From Pseudomonas putida (GTDB taxonomy: Bacteria > Pseudomonadota > Gammaproteobacteria > Pseudomonadales > Pseudomonadaceae): a DNA stretch of 64,000 nt. The position numbers and the translations under genes were made by a program. This document shows positions 46,120 to 55,417 of the stretch, one piece after another (position 1 is the first letter of the stretch; every line of letters starts with the position of its first letter). The notes under the pieces were generated by a model. It was given only the letters and a program-made list of their open reading frames with translations, made no database searches and was not told the DNA's origin. The stretch is from contig NZ_CP109603.1 in NCBI RefSeq assembly GCF_025905425.1, positions 5,286,501 through 5,350,500 of the forward strand. The letters are read 5' to 3'.

Positions 46120-46929
46120 TTACAGCGGCTCAATGATTGCCTTGGCTGCCGCCAACGCCTCTCGGGCCCAAGCCTCCACCCCCACCTGCGCTACCCTTCG
46201 GTTATTCGGGATCTCGACACTGACCGGAACCGCGGCGGTCAGGCTGCGCCAGATTCTGGCCAGATCAATGTCACCTTCCCCAGGCAACAAACGCTCACAG
46301 CGCGCCGCCTGGATCAGCCCCTCGTGGGTGTCGGGTCGCATCGCAGGGCCGTCGCAAATTTGTGCGTAGTGCAGCCACTGCGCTGGGATTCGTTGTAAAT
46401 CCTCGAAGCGGCTGTCTGAACGATCAAAATGCAGGGCGTCCACCAGGACGCCCCCGTTGGCGCGATCGGCCTGCTCCACAATATGCAGCGCGCTGGCCAG
46501 GTCACTGACGGCCGTCCAAGGCATGAATTCGAGGTCTGCTGAGAGGCCGAAGGGTTGCATGGCGTCGCATAGCCGAGCGTAGTGCTCTATAAGTCGGCCT
46601 TGCTCCGGATCGTCGCCGGCTACCAGTACAGCTTTGGCCCCCAGCTGGGCACCGACCTCAAAAAAAGGCAGGTAACGTTGCAGGTCGAATTGCCCATCAA
46701 GACGAATCAGTTCCAGATCGAAGACCTTCACGCCGGTGTCGTTCATCCGCGCGAGCGTTTCACGCAGCATGGGGGCGTCATCCATCAACGAATAGGCGAT
46801 GGCCCCTGGCGCGACGGGTAACAAGCGCATGCCAGCTTGGTCATAGCCGGTGCGGGCAGCCAATTCGATGATTTGCGGCGGGCTGAAATCGAGAGCGGTC
46901 AGTTGGGCGATGGAATAGCTGGCTTGCAT
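46120..46929 (-). CDS. Sugar phosphate isomerase/epimerase-like TIM-barrel enzyme
   Basis: 269 residues of the xylose isomerase-like TIM-barrel family (AP endonuclease 2 superfamily). Likely metal ligands in ADLEFMPW (Glu), LVDALHFDRS (Asp, His), QICDGP and VEIPN (Glu). The family includes inosose dehydratase and 3-dehydroshikimate dehydratase, both acting on six-membered rings, and this cluster also has an AroE-like gene. The specific reaction cannot be assigned. Confidence 0.82.
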   Translation of the reverse strand: MQASYSIAQLTALDFSPPQIIELAARTGYDQAGMRLLPVAPGAIAYSLMDDAPMLRETLARMNDTGVKVFDLELIRLDGQFDLQRYLPFFEVGAQLGAKAVLVAGDDPEQGRLIEHYARLCDAMQPFGLSADLEFMPWTAVSDLASALHIVEQADRANGGVLVDALHFDRSDSRFEDLQRIPAQWLHYAQICDGPAMRPDTHEGLIQAARCERLLPGEGDIDLARIWRSLTAAVPVSVEIPNNRRVAQVGVEAWAREALAAAKAIIEPL

Positions 46930-46965
46930 GGCAGATCTCCGTTAGGGGTAAAAGCGCGCTGGAAT

Positions 46966-48309
46966 TCAATTGACTGGGCTAGGAATCGCCGACGTTCTGC
47001 GCTTACGGCCTTTGATCCATAGCGCCGTGACCCCGATCAAGGAAGGGATGGCGAGGAATAGGAAGACCTGACTGAAGTCCCATTGGGCGGCCAACATGAG
47101 CGCGCCGATCCCGGCGCCGCTGATAGCGCCCAGGCGACCGATGCCGGTCGCCCAACACACCCCAGTGGCACGGATCTGGGTTGGGTAGAAAGATGCCGCC
47201 AACGCATAGCCGCCGACGTTGACGCCGTTGAGGAAGTAGCCCAGCAACAGGATCAGCGGGCAGAGGACTTGCATCGTCGGCTGCTGCAGCGCGATGAGTA
47301 CTGCGCAGGCGCCACCGCAGAACACCGTCATGCCGACCACTTTATGGTGGTCCCAGCGATCCATTTTCATGCCGACGGTGAAGTTGCCCAGCATCCCGCC
47401 GAGTTGTAGCAACGAGCCCAACAGTGCCGCCTCGCCCATGCTAAGACCCGCATCGCGGCTAAGCAGCGGCAGCCAGCTCGATAGCAGGTACATGGTCAGC
47501 AGGCCCATGAACAGCGTGATCCAGATCATGCAGGTACCGAGGCTATAACCGGACGCGAACAACGCGCTGACCTTGCCAGCCTTTTCGACCGACGCTTCGC
47601 TGCTAAGAAACCGGGTACGGGCGTCGGCCAAGCCAGGGGCAACTCTGTTGATCTCCTTGATCAGACGTTCCTTCAAAGCACTGTTCTGGGCCAAGAAGCG
47701 GATCGACTCTGGAAGGCTGAAAAGCAGCAGAAGCGCAAAGGCAATGGGCAGCACACCGCCGACCACCAATACCGATCGCCAGCCAAAATGTTCGATCAGC
47801 CACTCGCTCCCCAAGCCGCCCAGCGCCGCGCCAAAGGCGAAACCGCAGTAGACGAAAGAGACCATATGAGAGCGGTAACGCTTGGGTGCAAACTCGGAAA
47901 TCAGTGTTGCGGTATTAGGCATTGATGCACCTAGACCGACCCCGGTCAGAAACCGCAGCACGGTCAGGCTGACGACCCCGGTGGCCCAGGCTGAAGCGAG
48001 GCTCCAGAGACCGAACAGCAGCACAGAACCGATGATTACCGGCCTGCGGCCAAACCGATCAGCCAACGGGCCCGCAGTCAATGAACCGAAGGCCAGCCCA
48101 AGCAGGCCGCTCATCATCACGGGGCCAAGGTCTTGTCGCTGCAAACCCCAGTCGTCGACCAGCGCGGGTGCAATGAAGCCAATCGCCGTCGTATCGAACC
48201 CATCAAACACAAGCACCATGAAGCCCAGGAACAGCACCAGCCATTGCCTGCCGCTCATCTTTCGAGCGTCCATAAAGGTGCTGACATCGAGGTTGGGAGA
48301 ATTCGACAT
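46966..48309 (-). CDS. MFS transporter, aromatic acid:H+ symporter (AAHS) type
   Basis: 447 residues, 12 predicted membrane helices. The AAHS marker DGFDTTAIGFIAPAL is in helix 1, and the MFS loop motif GPLADRFGRRPVIIG follows helix 2. PcaK/BenK-like transporters of this group take up aromatic or hydroaromatic acids. It is the first gene of the operon MFS-TIM barrel-flavoprotein-flavoprotein; a GGAA-N5-TTCC palindrome lies about 105 bp before its start. Confidence 0.9.
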   Translation of the reverse strand: MSNSPNLDVSTFMDARKMSGRQWLVLFLGFMVLVFDGFDTTAIGFIAPALVDDWGLQRQDLGPVMMSGLLGLAFGSLTAGPLADRFGRRPVIIGSVLLFGLWSLASAWATGVVSLTVLRFLTGVGLGASMPNTATLISEFAPKRYRSHMVSFVYCGFAFGAALGGLGSEWLIEHFGWRSVLVVGGVLPIAFALLLLFSLPESIRFLAQNSALKERLIKEINRVAPGLADARTRFLSSEASVEKAGKVSALFASGYSLGTCMIWITLFMGLLTMYLLSSWLPLLSRDAGLSMGEAALLGSLLQLGGMLGNFTVGMKMDRWDHHKVVGMTVFCGGACAVLIALQQPTMQVLCPLILLLGYFLNGVNVGGYALAASFYPTQIRATGVCWATGIGRLGAISGAGIGALMLAAQWDFSQVFLFLAIPSLIGVTALWIKGRKRRTSAIPSPVN

Positions 48310-48415
48310 AGATGACTCCTGCTTTTTGTTTTTATGAGAACGCTTTTTCTAGCCGTGGCGTTTCTTGGAAAACACCAGGGCATGTTCAGAGGGGCGGTAA
48401 TGACACTATCACAAA

Positions 48416-48430
48416 TGGAAAGCCATTCCA
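48416..48430. promoter_or_regulatory. Candidate IclR operator before the MFS operon
   Basis: TGGAAAGCCATTCCA, TGGAA-N5-TTCCA. A half-site, TTCCA at 48444-48448, follows 14 bases on. The same palindrome occurs before the IclR gene and before the AroE-like gene. Confidence 0.7.
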
Positions 48431-48556
48431 AAAGTAAAATGCATTCCATATGATTTTTGAAAAACGCGAATCTGACCCTAGTCGTTAAGCACTAGGCAGA
48501 GCTTCAGGAGGGGAGGCGGCCAGCTCGGGACGACAGGCCGCGTTGTTCAGGTCCGA

Positions 48557-49366
48557 TCAGTCGGTATGTTCGGTGACTCGGGAGGTCATCATCGACAGCT
48601 TGGGAAGACTGTCCAGACTGATTGCGGTGATTTCTTCGGCGGCCTCGAACAGTGCCGCTTTGAGGGTCTGCATACGCTCTGGGGTCAACCGAACGCTTGG
48701 GCCGGCGATGCTGATCACGCCGATGACTTGTTGCTGTGAATCGCGGATAGCTGTCGCCATTGCCGCCGCGCCAATTTCAAAACTTTCGTCAACGGACGCA
48801 TAGCTTTGATCACGTGCAAGCTGCAGATGTTTAAGAAGCTGATCGATCGTGGTCGCCGCGTTGGGCCCATATTCACCCGATTTGGCCAGGCCTTGGCGAT
48901 AGACCAGCTCTAGTGCGCGTTCGTTGCTCAGGCAGCTCAGCCAGGCAAGCCCCGACGCTGTGCAACAGAGTTTGGCTTCGGCACCGGCATCTGGATCGTA
49001 GCGAAGCCCGGAGCGCGTGCCTTGCGCCTTGGATATCCAGACCAGATTGTCGCCATCGACAATGCTCAAACGCACCAGTTCGCCAGACACACGGGCGAGG
49101 CGTTCAAGTACCGGTTTGGCGAGGTCGACGATGTCGCTCTGGGACAGGTGCTTTAGCGCAAGCGATACCACCTTCAGGGCGAGAACATAATTACCGTGCT
49201 GAGGGTCTTGGCGTACAAAACCCTGTTCAACCAAGCAATTAAGCATGCGATGAGTGGCGCTCGGCGGAATGTCCAACGCTTCAGCGACTTGCGCAAGCGG
49301 TAGCCCCGTGCTTTTTCCGGCCAGTAGCTCAATAGCGTGCAGGCCGCGTTCCAATGCATTGCTCAT
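48557..49366 (-). CDS. IclR-family transcriptional regulator
   Basis: 269 residues from the ATG at 49366 (AAGGAACAACC upstream). N-terminal winged helix (ERGLHAIELLAGKSTGLPLAQVAEALDIPPSATHRMLNCLVEQGFV) and the IclR effector domain (ETVYRQGL-like ALELVYRQGL, GAAAMATAIRDSQQQVIGVISIAGPSVRLTPER). It lies between the MFS operon and the AroE-like gene. A perfect 15-bp palindrome overlaps its promoter region, indicating autoregulation. The effector is probably a pathway intermediate. Confidence 0.92.
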   Translation of the reverse strand: MSNALERGLHAIELLAGKSTGLPLAQVAEALDIPPSATHRMLNCLVEQGFVRQDPQHGNYVLALKVVSLALKHLSQSDIVDLAKPVLERLARVSGELVRLSIVDGDNLVWISKAQGTRSGLRYDPDAGAEAKLCCTASGLAWLSCLSNERALELVYRQGLAKSGEYGPNAATTIDQLLKHLQLARDQSYASVDESFEIGAAAMATAIRDSQQQVIGVISIAGPSVRLTPERMQTLKAALFEAAEEITAISLDSLPKLSMMTSRVTEHTD

Positions 49367-49413
49367 GGTTGTTCCTTGATTTGCGAGGGATGAGCTCCCG
49401 CAGAAAAATGCGA

Positions 49414-49428
49414 TGGAATAGTATTCCA
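49414..49428. promoter_or_regulatory. Candidate IclR operator before the IclR gene (perfect palindrome)
   Basis: TGGAATAGTATTCCA, a perfect palindrome of TGGAATA and TATTCCA around a central G, 48 bp before the IclR start. Confidence 0.75.
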
Positions 49429-49479
49429 CTCACTGGCAGGCTACAAATGAAGCGGCCCTCCCGCTCTAGTGTTAAGGTC

Positions 49480-50286
49480 TCAGATCTTGAAAAACTGCCT
49501 GTAGCAGCCTAATTGCTCACTGAGCATGTGGCTGCCTGGGTGCACAGGATGCCCCGCAGCTTGCGCCACGCGTAGTAGGCGAGTCTCCACGGGTTGCATG
49601 ATGATGTCTGCCACCAGTGTTCCGGGGGACAGGGCGGCAAGGTCAACAGGAAGTGGATCTTCGTCTGAGAGACCCAACGGCGTTGCGTTGATCACAACAT
49701 CGGCTAACCCGAGGTGTTGCGGCTGGGCAGCCTCGCATCGCCCCGGCCAATGTTGCTCCAGCCTGGCGAGCAGCGCTTGAGCTTTGACGGCATCCGGCTC
49801 TTGCAGATACAGCTGGCCAATGCCTGCTTGCAGTAATGCGACAGCAATCGAACTGCCCGCACCACCGCCTCCGGCCAGTACGACACGTTTCCCCGCCAGC
49901 TCGTACCCCTTGCGCTGCAGGCCCAGGGTAAACCCTACCCCATCGAAGTTGTCAGCTTCCCACACGCCTTGTTCGTTGCGCCGCAATGCGTTGGTGCTGC
50001 CGGAGACCTGGACAGCCAGGCTCACCTTATCCGCGAATTCACGAGCAGCAAATTTGTACGGAATGGTGATCAGCATTCCCGAGAAGTTTTCCATCGCTTG
50101 CAGGCCGCGTATTACCGTCGCGAGCTGTTCAGGTCGGGCATGCACTGCAATCATCACCGCGTCCACAGCGTGCTCAGTAAACACCTGGTTGAGTAGCTGT
50201 GGAGCCTTCACTTGCTTTACCGGGTCACCTACAACCGCATAGATTCGGGTATTGCCTGTAGGACTAGGTATCAACAATTGAGACAT
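49480..50286 (-). CDS. Shikimate dehydrogenase-like oxidoreductase lacking the carboxylate-binding serines
   Basis: 268 residues from the ATG at 50286 (AAGGAGAACTCG upstream). AroE fold: N-terminal YAVVGDPVKQVKAPQLLNQVF, the catalytic Lys78 in TIPYK, Asn99 in STNAL, Asp115 in NFDGVGF, and the nucleotide motif LAGGGGAGSSIAVAL. The two serines of AroE (HSKS) that hold the shikimate carboxylate are Val26 and Ala28 here. So it is probably not a biosynthetic shikimate dehydrogenase; it may oxidise a related ring compound. Separately transcribed, with its own GGAA-N5-TTCC site. Confidence 0.85.
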   Translation of the reverse strand: MSQLLIPSPTGNTRIYAVVGDPVKQVKAPQLLNQVFTEHAVDAVMIAVHARPEQLATVIRGLQAMENFSGMLITIPYKFAAREFADKVSLAVQVSGSTNALRRNEQGVWEADNFDGVGFTLGLQRKGYELAGKRVVLAGGGGAGSSIAVALLQAGIGQLYLQEPDAVKAQALLARLEQHWPGRCEAAQPQHLGLADVVINATPLGLSDEDPLPVDLAALSPGTLVADIIMQPVETRLLRVAQAAGHPVHPGSHMLSEQLGCYRQFFKI

Positions 50287-50354
50287 CGAGTTCTCCTTGG
50301 GTGCGATTGAGGCAGACAAAAGGCGGCTGCGGTACAAACCTACCATAGGGAAAT

Positions 50355-50369
50355 CGGAATTTCATTCCA
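50355..50369. promoter_or_regulatory. Candidate IclR operator before the AroE-like gene
   Basis: CGGAATTTCATTCCA, GGAA-N5-TTCC with one mismatch in the outer pair, 69 bp before the start codon. Confidence 0.65.
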
Positions 50370-50435
50370 TTTGAGAAACTCGTTCCTGTAGTGATGTTGG
50401 TGGGGATTGGGCTGCGTGGCAGCCCAACGTTTCCA

Positions 50436-51836
50436 TCAAATCTGCATCGCCATCCCATCCACATTCATCGCCGCCTGACGCAACGCCTCGGAGCGGGTCG
50501 GGTGCGGGTGGCAGGTGAGGGCGATGTCTTCTGCCGAAGCCGAGAACTCCATGGCTACACAGAACTCACCGATCATCTCGCTGACACTCGGGCCCACCAG
50601 GTGTACGCCCAGTACTTCGTCGGTGTTGGCATCGGCAAGGACCTTGGCGAAACCTTCGGTCTCATGGTTGATCTTGGCGCGGCTGTTGGCAGTGAAGGGG
50701 AACTTGCCGACCTTGTAGGCGCGGCCTTCGGCTTTGAGCTGTTCTTCGGTCTTGCCGACGGTGGCCAGTTCCGGGCGGGTATAGATGACGCCGGGGATAA
50801 GGTTGTAGTTGACCTCATGGGCCTTGCCGGCAATGCGCTCGATGCACGATACCGCTTCATCCTCGGCCTTGTGCGCGAGCATCGGGCCAGAGGTGACGTC
50901 GCCGATTACCCAGATGCCGGGCACCGAACTGCGGTGGTGATCGTTGCCCAGCATGCCGCGCTTGTCGGTCGCCAGGCCCACGCTTTCCAGGTTCAAGCCC
51001 TGGGTGTAAGGGCGACGACCGATGGCTACCAGCACGTAGTCGGCCTGCAAGGTTTGTGCGTCGCCACCGGCGGCAGGCTCCAGGGTCAGGCTGACGCCGT
51101 CGGCTGAAGGCGTGGCTTGTGTCACTTTGCTGCCGAGCTTGAAGCTCATACCTTGCTTGGCCAGGGCCTTCTGCAGGGTTTTGGCGGTTTCTTCATCGGT
51201 GCCCGGGCAAATGCGGTCGAGGTATTCGATGACGGTAACCTGGCTGCCCAGGCGCCGCCATACCGAGCCCAGCTCCAGGCCGATGACGCCGGCACCGATG
51301 ACGATCAGGTGCTTGGGTACCTGCGGCAGCGACAGTGCACCGGTCGAGTCGATGATGCGTTGATTGTCGATGGTCACGCCTGGCAGGGGAGTGGGCTCGG
51401 AGCCGGTGGCAATCACGATGTCCTTGGCCTCAAGGGTGGTTTCGCTGCCATCCTCGGCCTTGACCACCACCTTGCCCACGCCATCCAGACGGCCCCAGCC
51501 CTTGACCCAGTCAACCTTGTTCTTACGGAACAGGTACTCGATGCCCTTGGTCAGGCCGGTCACGCTCTCGTCCTTTTGTTTCATCATCTGGGCGAGATTC
51601 AAGGTCGGCTTCACTTCGATACCGAGGTGGGCGAACGCTTCGCCGCTGGCGGCCTCGTACAGCTCGGATGCATGCAGCAGCGCCTTGGATGGCATGCAGC
51701 CAACATTGAGGCAGGTGCCGCCCAGGGTCGAGCGGCCTTCCACACAGGCAACGCTCAGGCCCAACTGGCCGGCACGGATTGCCGCGTTATAGCCGCCAGG
51801 GCCACCGCCGATGATCACCACGTCGTAGGATTTCAT
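50436..51836 (-). CDS. lpd3: Dihydrolipoamide dehydrogenase
   Basis: 466-residue E3 flavoprotein that reoxidises dihydrolipoamide. FAD motif DVVIIGGGPGGYNAAIRAGQLG, redox disulfide GGTCLNVGCMPSK, NAD motif IVIGAGVIGLELGSVW, C-terminal active-site HPHPTRSE. No E1/E2 genes are nearby, so it is a stand-alone copy; P. putida has a third such enzyme, LPD-3, encoded alone, which fits. Divergent from cfaB over 208 bp. Confidence 0.94.
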   Translation of the reverse strand: MKSYDVVIIGGGPGGYNAAIRAGQLGLSVACVEGRSTLGGTCLNVGCMPSKALLHASELYEAASGEAFAHLGIEVKPTLNLAQMMKQKDESVTGLTKGIEYLFRKNKVDWVKGWGRLDGVGKVVVKAEDGSETTLEAKDIVIATGSEPTPLPGVTIDNQRIIDSTGALSLPQVPKHLIVIGAGVIGLELGSVWRRLGSQVTVIEYLDRICPGTDEETAKTLQKALAKQGMSFKLGSKVTQATPSADGVSLTLEPAAGGDAQTLQADYVLVAIGRRPYTQGLNLESVGLATDKRGMLGNDHHRSSVPGIWVIGDVTSGPMLAHKAEDEAVSCIERIAGKAHEVNYNLIPGVIYTRPELATVGKTEEQLKAEGRAYKVGKFPFTANSRAKINHETEGFAKVLADANTDEVLGVHLVGPSVSEMIGEFCVAMEFSASAEDIALTCHPHPTRSEALRQAAMNVDGMAMQI

Positions 51837-51976
51837 GGGTTCAACTCCAGGATGAAGAAGCGCGAGAGGGGCACAAGGTTAGTCTGTGCGTTTAAAGTTG
51901 TATACAATCTGCGTGTTTTTCATGTCGGTTGGTTCTAGACCATCGTCGTGTAAAGCCCAAAAACCGCACCAATGAA

Positions 51977-51983
51977 CTACCCT
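51977..51983 (+). promoter_or_regulatory. Candidate RpoS-type -10 element of cfaB
   Basis: CTACCCT, about 60 bp before the cfaB start. cfaB of P. putida is known to be induced in stationary phase by RpoS; the -10 match is weak, and I recognise it mainly by position. Confidence 0.4.
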
Positions 51984-52044
51984 GATCCGGTGGCGTCCGA
52001 ACTTATGAGGCGTGACGCCCCGCTACCTGAAGGGAGGGTCATTG

Positions 52045-53229
52045 ATGCTTGCGCAACTTCCACCTGCGTTGCAGAGCCTGCACTTACCTTTGCGTCTGAA
52101 GTTGTGGGACGGCAACCACTTCGATCTTGGGCCGAGCCCGCAAGTCACGATCCTGATCAAGGAGCCTCAGCTCATTAGCCAGCTGACCCACCCGAGCCTG
52201 CACGAACTCGGTGAGGCCTTCGTTGAAGGCAAGCTTGAGCTTGAAGGTGATATCGGGGAGGTCATCCGTGTTTGCGACGAACTCAGCGAAGCCCTGATGA
52301 GTGACGACGGGGACACTACCCCGCAGCGTATCGCCCATGACAAGGACACCGACGCTGAAGCCATTTCCTATCACTATGACCTGTCCAACGCGTTCTACCA
52401 GTTGTGGCTGGACCCGGACATGGCCTACTCCTGTGGTTACTTCCGGGAGCCAGACAACACACTGGCCCAGGCCCAGCAGGACAAGTTCGATCACCTGTGC
52501 CGCAAGCTGCGCCTGCAGGCGGGCGACTACCTGCTGGATGTAGGCTGTGGCTGGGGCGGGCTGTCACGCTTTGCTGCGCGCGAATATGGCGCCAAGGTAT
52601 TTGGCATTACCCTGAGCAAGGAGCAGCTCAAGCTGGGCCGTCAGCGGGTGAAGGAGGAGGGGCTGGCCGGGCAGGTCGACCTGCATATCCTCGACTACCG
52701 TGACCTGCCCCAGGATGGCCGTTTCGACAAGGTGGTCAGCGTCGGCATGTTCGAACATGTGGGCCATGCCAACCTGCCGTTGTATTGCCAGAAGCTGTTC
52801 GGTGCCGTGCGCGAAGGCGGCCTGGTGATGAACCACGGCATCACCGCCAAGCATGTGGATGGCCGGCCGGTAGGGCGGGGGGCGGGCGAATTTATCGACC
52901 GTTATGTGTTCCCCCACGGCGAGCTACCCCACCTGTCGATGATCAGCGCGAGCATCTGTGAAACGGGCCTTGAAGTCGTCGATGTAGAAAGCCTTCGCCT
53001 GCATTACGCCAAGACCTTGCATCACTGGAGCGAGAACCTGGAGAACCAGCTGCACCGTGCCGCGGCGATGGTGCCGGAAAAGACCCTGCGCATCTGGCGG
53101 CTGTACCTGGCCGGTTGTGCCTATGCCTTCGAGAAGGGCTGGATCAACCTGCACCAGATATTGGCCGTGAAACCTTATGCCGACGGTCACCATGACCTGC
53201 CCTGGACCCGTGAGGACCTCTACCGCTAG
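52045..53229 (+). CDS. cfaB: Cyclopropane-fatty-acyl-phospholipid synthase
   Basis: Adds a methylene from SAM to double bonds of membrane phospholipid acyl chains in stationary phase or stress. 394 residues from the ATG at 52045 (GGGAGGGTCATTG upstream; TTG at 52042 possible). N-terminal lipid-binding domain, then SYHYDLSNAFYQLWLDPDMAYSCGYF, the SAM motif LLDVGCGWGGLSRFAA, VSVGMFEHVGHANL and RYVFPHGELP. Monocistronic, ending at a REP-like hairpin. Confidence 0.96.
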   Translation: MLAQLPPALQSLHLPLRLKLWDGNHFDLGPSPQVTILIKEPQLISQLTHPSLHELGEAFVEGKLELEGDIGEVIRVCDELSEALMSDDGDTTPQRIAHDKDTDAEAISYHYDLSNAFYQLWLDPDMAYSCGYFREPDNTLAQAQQDKFDHLCRKLRLQAGDYLLDVGCGWGGLSRFAAREYGAKVFGITLSKEQLKLGRQRVKEEGLAGQVDLHILDYRDLPQDGRFDKVVSVGMFEHVGHANLPLYCQKLFGAVREGGLVMNHGITAKHVDGRPVGRGAGEFIDRYVFPHGELPHLSMISASICETGLEVVDVESLRLHYAKTLHHWSENLENQLHRAAAMVPEKTLRIWRLYLAGCAYAFEKGWINLHQILAVKPYADGHHDLPWTREDLYR

Positions 53230-53246
53230 CCTTCGCGTACGGTCCC

Positions 53247-53297
53247 TTGTAGGAGCGGCCTTGCCGGTGCGCCGGACAGGCAAGGCCGCTCCTACAA
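53247..53297. repeat. REP-type palindromic element between cfaB and cls
   Basis: Perfect 19-bp inverted repeat, TTGTAGGAGCGGCCTTGCC against its complement, with a 13-base loop. This is the typical P. putida REP sequence, sitting between convergent genes where it can act as a bidirectional terminator. Confidence 0.85.
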
Positions 53298-53318
53298 CGG
53301 CGGTGATCAGCTATCGAC

Positions 53319-54758
53319 TCAAAGAATCGGCGAGATCAACCTAGCAATTCGCATCCCAAGCTGTTGCAGCCGATGGGTATCGAGACTGTCCTCGGGTGTG
53401 ATTTCCCGCGCTTGCTCAAAGTCATGCAGCAACATCTGCTCGACCTGGTCGGCAAAGGCGCGATCGACCGTCAGCAAGGTAATCTCGAAGTTCAGGCGGA
53501 ACGAACGGTTATCCAGGTTCGCGCTGCCGATCGCGCTAACCTCGTCATCCACCAGCACCACCTTCTGATGCAGAAAGCCCGGCACGTAACGGAACATGCG
53601 CACACCGGCACGCACTGCCTCGAAGGCGAACAGGCTGGAGGCGGCGTAAACAATACGGTGGTCGGGCCGTGACGGAATCAGCACGCGTACATCCACCCCC
53701 CGCAGTACGGCCAAACGTAATGCGGCGAACACCGCCTCATCCGGGATGAAATAGGGGCTGGTGATCCACACCCGGCGTGTCGCGGAATGGATCGCTTCGA
53801 GGAAGAACAGCGAGCAGGTTTCCTGCGGGTCCGCCGGCCCGCTGGCAAGCGCCTGGCACAGTACGCCGTTCTCAGGGTAGGTGTCGGGCAGGATCAACGG
53901 CGGCAGCTGGCGCGTTGCCCAGTACCAGTCTTCAGCGAACGACTCCTGCAAGCAGGCCAGCACGGGCCCACCGATCTGCACATGGGTATCACGCCAGGGC
54001 GACAGCTGGGGGTGACCCCCCAAGTACTCATCACCCACATTGTGCCCGCCAATAAATCCGAGCAGGCCATCCACCACCACGATCTTGCGGTGATTGCGGA
54101 AGTTCACCTGGAAGCGGTTGAACCAGCCGCGGCGCGTGGCGAAGGCATGAATCTCCACACCGCCCTCTCGCAGCACCTGGCTATAGCTCGCAGGCAAGGC
54201 ATGGCTGCCAACACGGTCGTAGAGGACGAAGACCTTCACCCCTTCGGCCGCTTTGCGCAACAGCAACTGCTGCAGTGCCCTGCCCAGGGTGTCATCGTGA
54301 ATGATGAAGAACTGCACCAGGACCACTTCGCGGGCTTGATCGATCGCGGCGAAAATGGCGTCGAAGGTCGCTTTACCGTCGATCAACAGCTTCACCTGAT
54401 TGTTCGCCAGGCACGGCATTCGACCCAGTTTTGGCATGGCGCGCAGGGCCGCGTAGCTCTCCGACTCGCGGGCGGTGAGTGCCTCTTCAACCCAGGGGCG
54501 CCAGTTCAGGTTGGCCATGGCCACGTGCATCTCCTGGTTGGCCTGGCGCCTTGCCTTGATGTAGGCATAGAAGGAGCGGGCGCCGAAGATCAGGTAAGGG
54601 ATCAAAGTCAGGTAGGGGATGAAGACCAGTGGCATGGCCCAGGCGATCGCACCTTGGGCAGTGCGCACGGTGAACACTGCATGCAGTGCGGCGATGATGC
54701 CCAACAGGTGAATCAGGCCGAGCACATAACCGAAAAAGTAGGGGCTGTGGTAATCCAT
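53319..54758 (-). CDS. clsA: Cardiolipin synthase
   Basis: Condenses two phosphatidylglycerol molecules to cardiolipin at the inner membrane. 479 residues from the ATG at 54758 ([14 protein letters not shown]); the frame is open to 54782. Two N-terminal membrane helices ([45 protein letters not shown]), then two phospholipase D HKD motifs: [17 protein letters not shown] and [24 protein letters not shown]. Convergent with cfaB; divergent from the DUF3617 gene. Confidence 0.95.
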   Translation of the reverse strand: MDYHSPYFFGYVLGLIHLLGIIAALHAVFTVRTAQGAIAWAMPLVFIPYLTLIPYLIFGARSFYAYIKARRQANQEMHVAMANLNWRPWVEEALTARESESYAALRAMPKLGRMPCLANNQVKLLIDGKATFDAIFAAIDQAREVVLVQFFIIHDDTLGRALQQLLLRKAAEGVKVFVLYDRVGSHALPASYSQVLREGGVEIHAFATRRGWFNRFQVNFRNHRKIVVVDGLLGFIGGHNVGDEYLGGHPQLSPWRDTHVQIGGPVLACLQESFAEDWYWATRQLPPLILPDTYPENGVLCQALASGPADPQETCSLFFLEAIHSATRRVWITSPYFIPDEAVFAALRLAVLRGVDVRVLIPSRPDHRIVYAASSLFAFEAVRAGVRMFRYVPGFLHQKVVLVDDEVSAIGSANLDNRSFRLNFEITLLTVDRAFADQVEQMLLHDFEQAREITPEDSLDTHRLQQLGMRIARLISPIL

Positions 54759-54889
54759 ATGCATCCTGCTTGCCGAGTACACTGTGGGTAACAGAACACG
54801 TTCCCGGTCCAGCTTGCAACCTGCAGGTGGATTTGGCGTCTAAGGCTCAGCCCGGCCCGTTGGCCGGTTTATTCCAGGAGCGTTCGTCC

Positions 54890-55417
54890 ATGAAGATTCG
54901 TCTGCCACTGTTGGCGCTGGCCTTTGGCCTGAGCAGCCCGCTGGTGCATGCACAGATGTTGCAGCCCGGCTTGTGGGAGCTGACCACCAGCAACATGCAG
55001 GTCGATGGCAAGCCGTTACCCGACATGGAGTTCATGCTCGGCCAGTTGAAAAATCTACCACCGGAACAGCGCGCCATGATGGAAGGCGTGTTGGCTAAGC
55101 AAGGCGTAACAGTGGGTGGCAAGGGCGTGCGGTCGTGCCTGACGCCAGAGCAGGTGGCAACCAACGATATCCCGCTGCAGGACCCGAAATCAGGGTGCAC
55201 CCAGAAGATCACCGACCGCAGCGGCAATGTCTGGAAGTTCCAGTTCAGCTGCCCTAAGGCTCAGGGTACAGGGCAGGCTACCTTCCTGAGTGACAGAGAG
55301 TTCACCACCCAGGTCAACGGCACGTTCAACGCATCCGGTGTGCAGCAGCAAGGCAGCATGAACACCCGTGCGGTCTGGTTGGGCAATGACTGTGGGGCGG
55401 TCAAACCGCGTAGCTGA
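54890..55417 (+). CDS. DUF3617 periplasmic protein
   Basis: 175 residues from the ATG at 54890 (CAGGAGCGTTCGTCC). Signal peptide MKIRLPLLALAFGLSSPLVHA, then the DUF3617 pattern QPGLWELTTSNMQVDGK, CLTPEQVA and the GCTQKITDRSGNVWKFQFSC cysteine pair. Function unknown. Its end overlaps the convergent folE2 by 17 bp. Confidence 0.85.
   Translation: MKIRLPLLALAFGLSSPLVHAQMLQPGLWELTTSNMQVDGKPLPDMEFMLGQLKNLPPEQRAMMEGVLAKQGVTVGGKGVRSCLTPEQVATNDIPLQDPKSGCTQKITDRSGNVWKFQFSCPKAQGTGQATFLSDREFTTQVNGTFNASGVQQQGSMNTRAVWLGNDCGAVKPRS

Noticed and set aside
34234..50435. A complete Tn7-like transposon or genomic island
   Set aside because: No transposase, integrase, tns genes or clear terminal repeats are seen; only the attTn7 position and a weak end-like motif.
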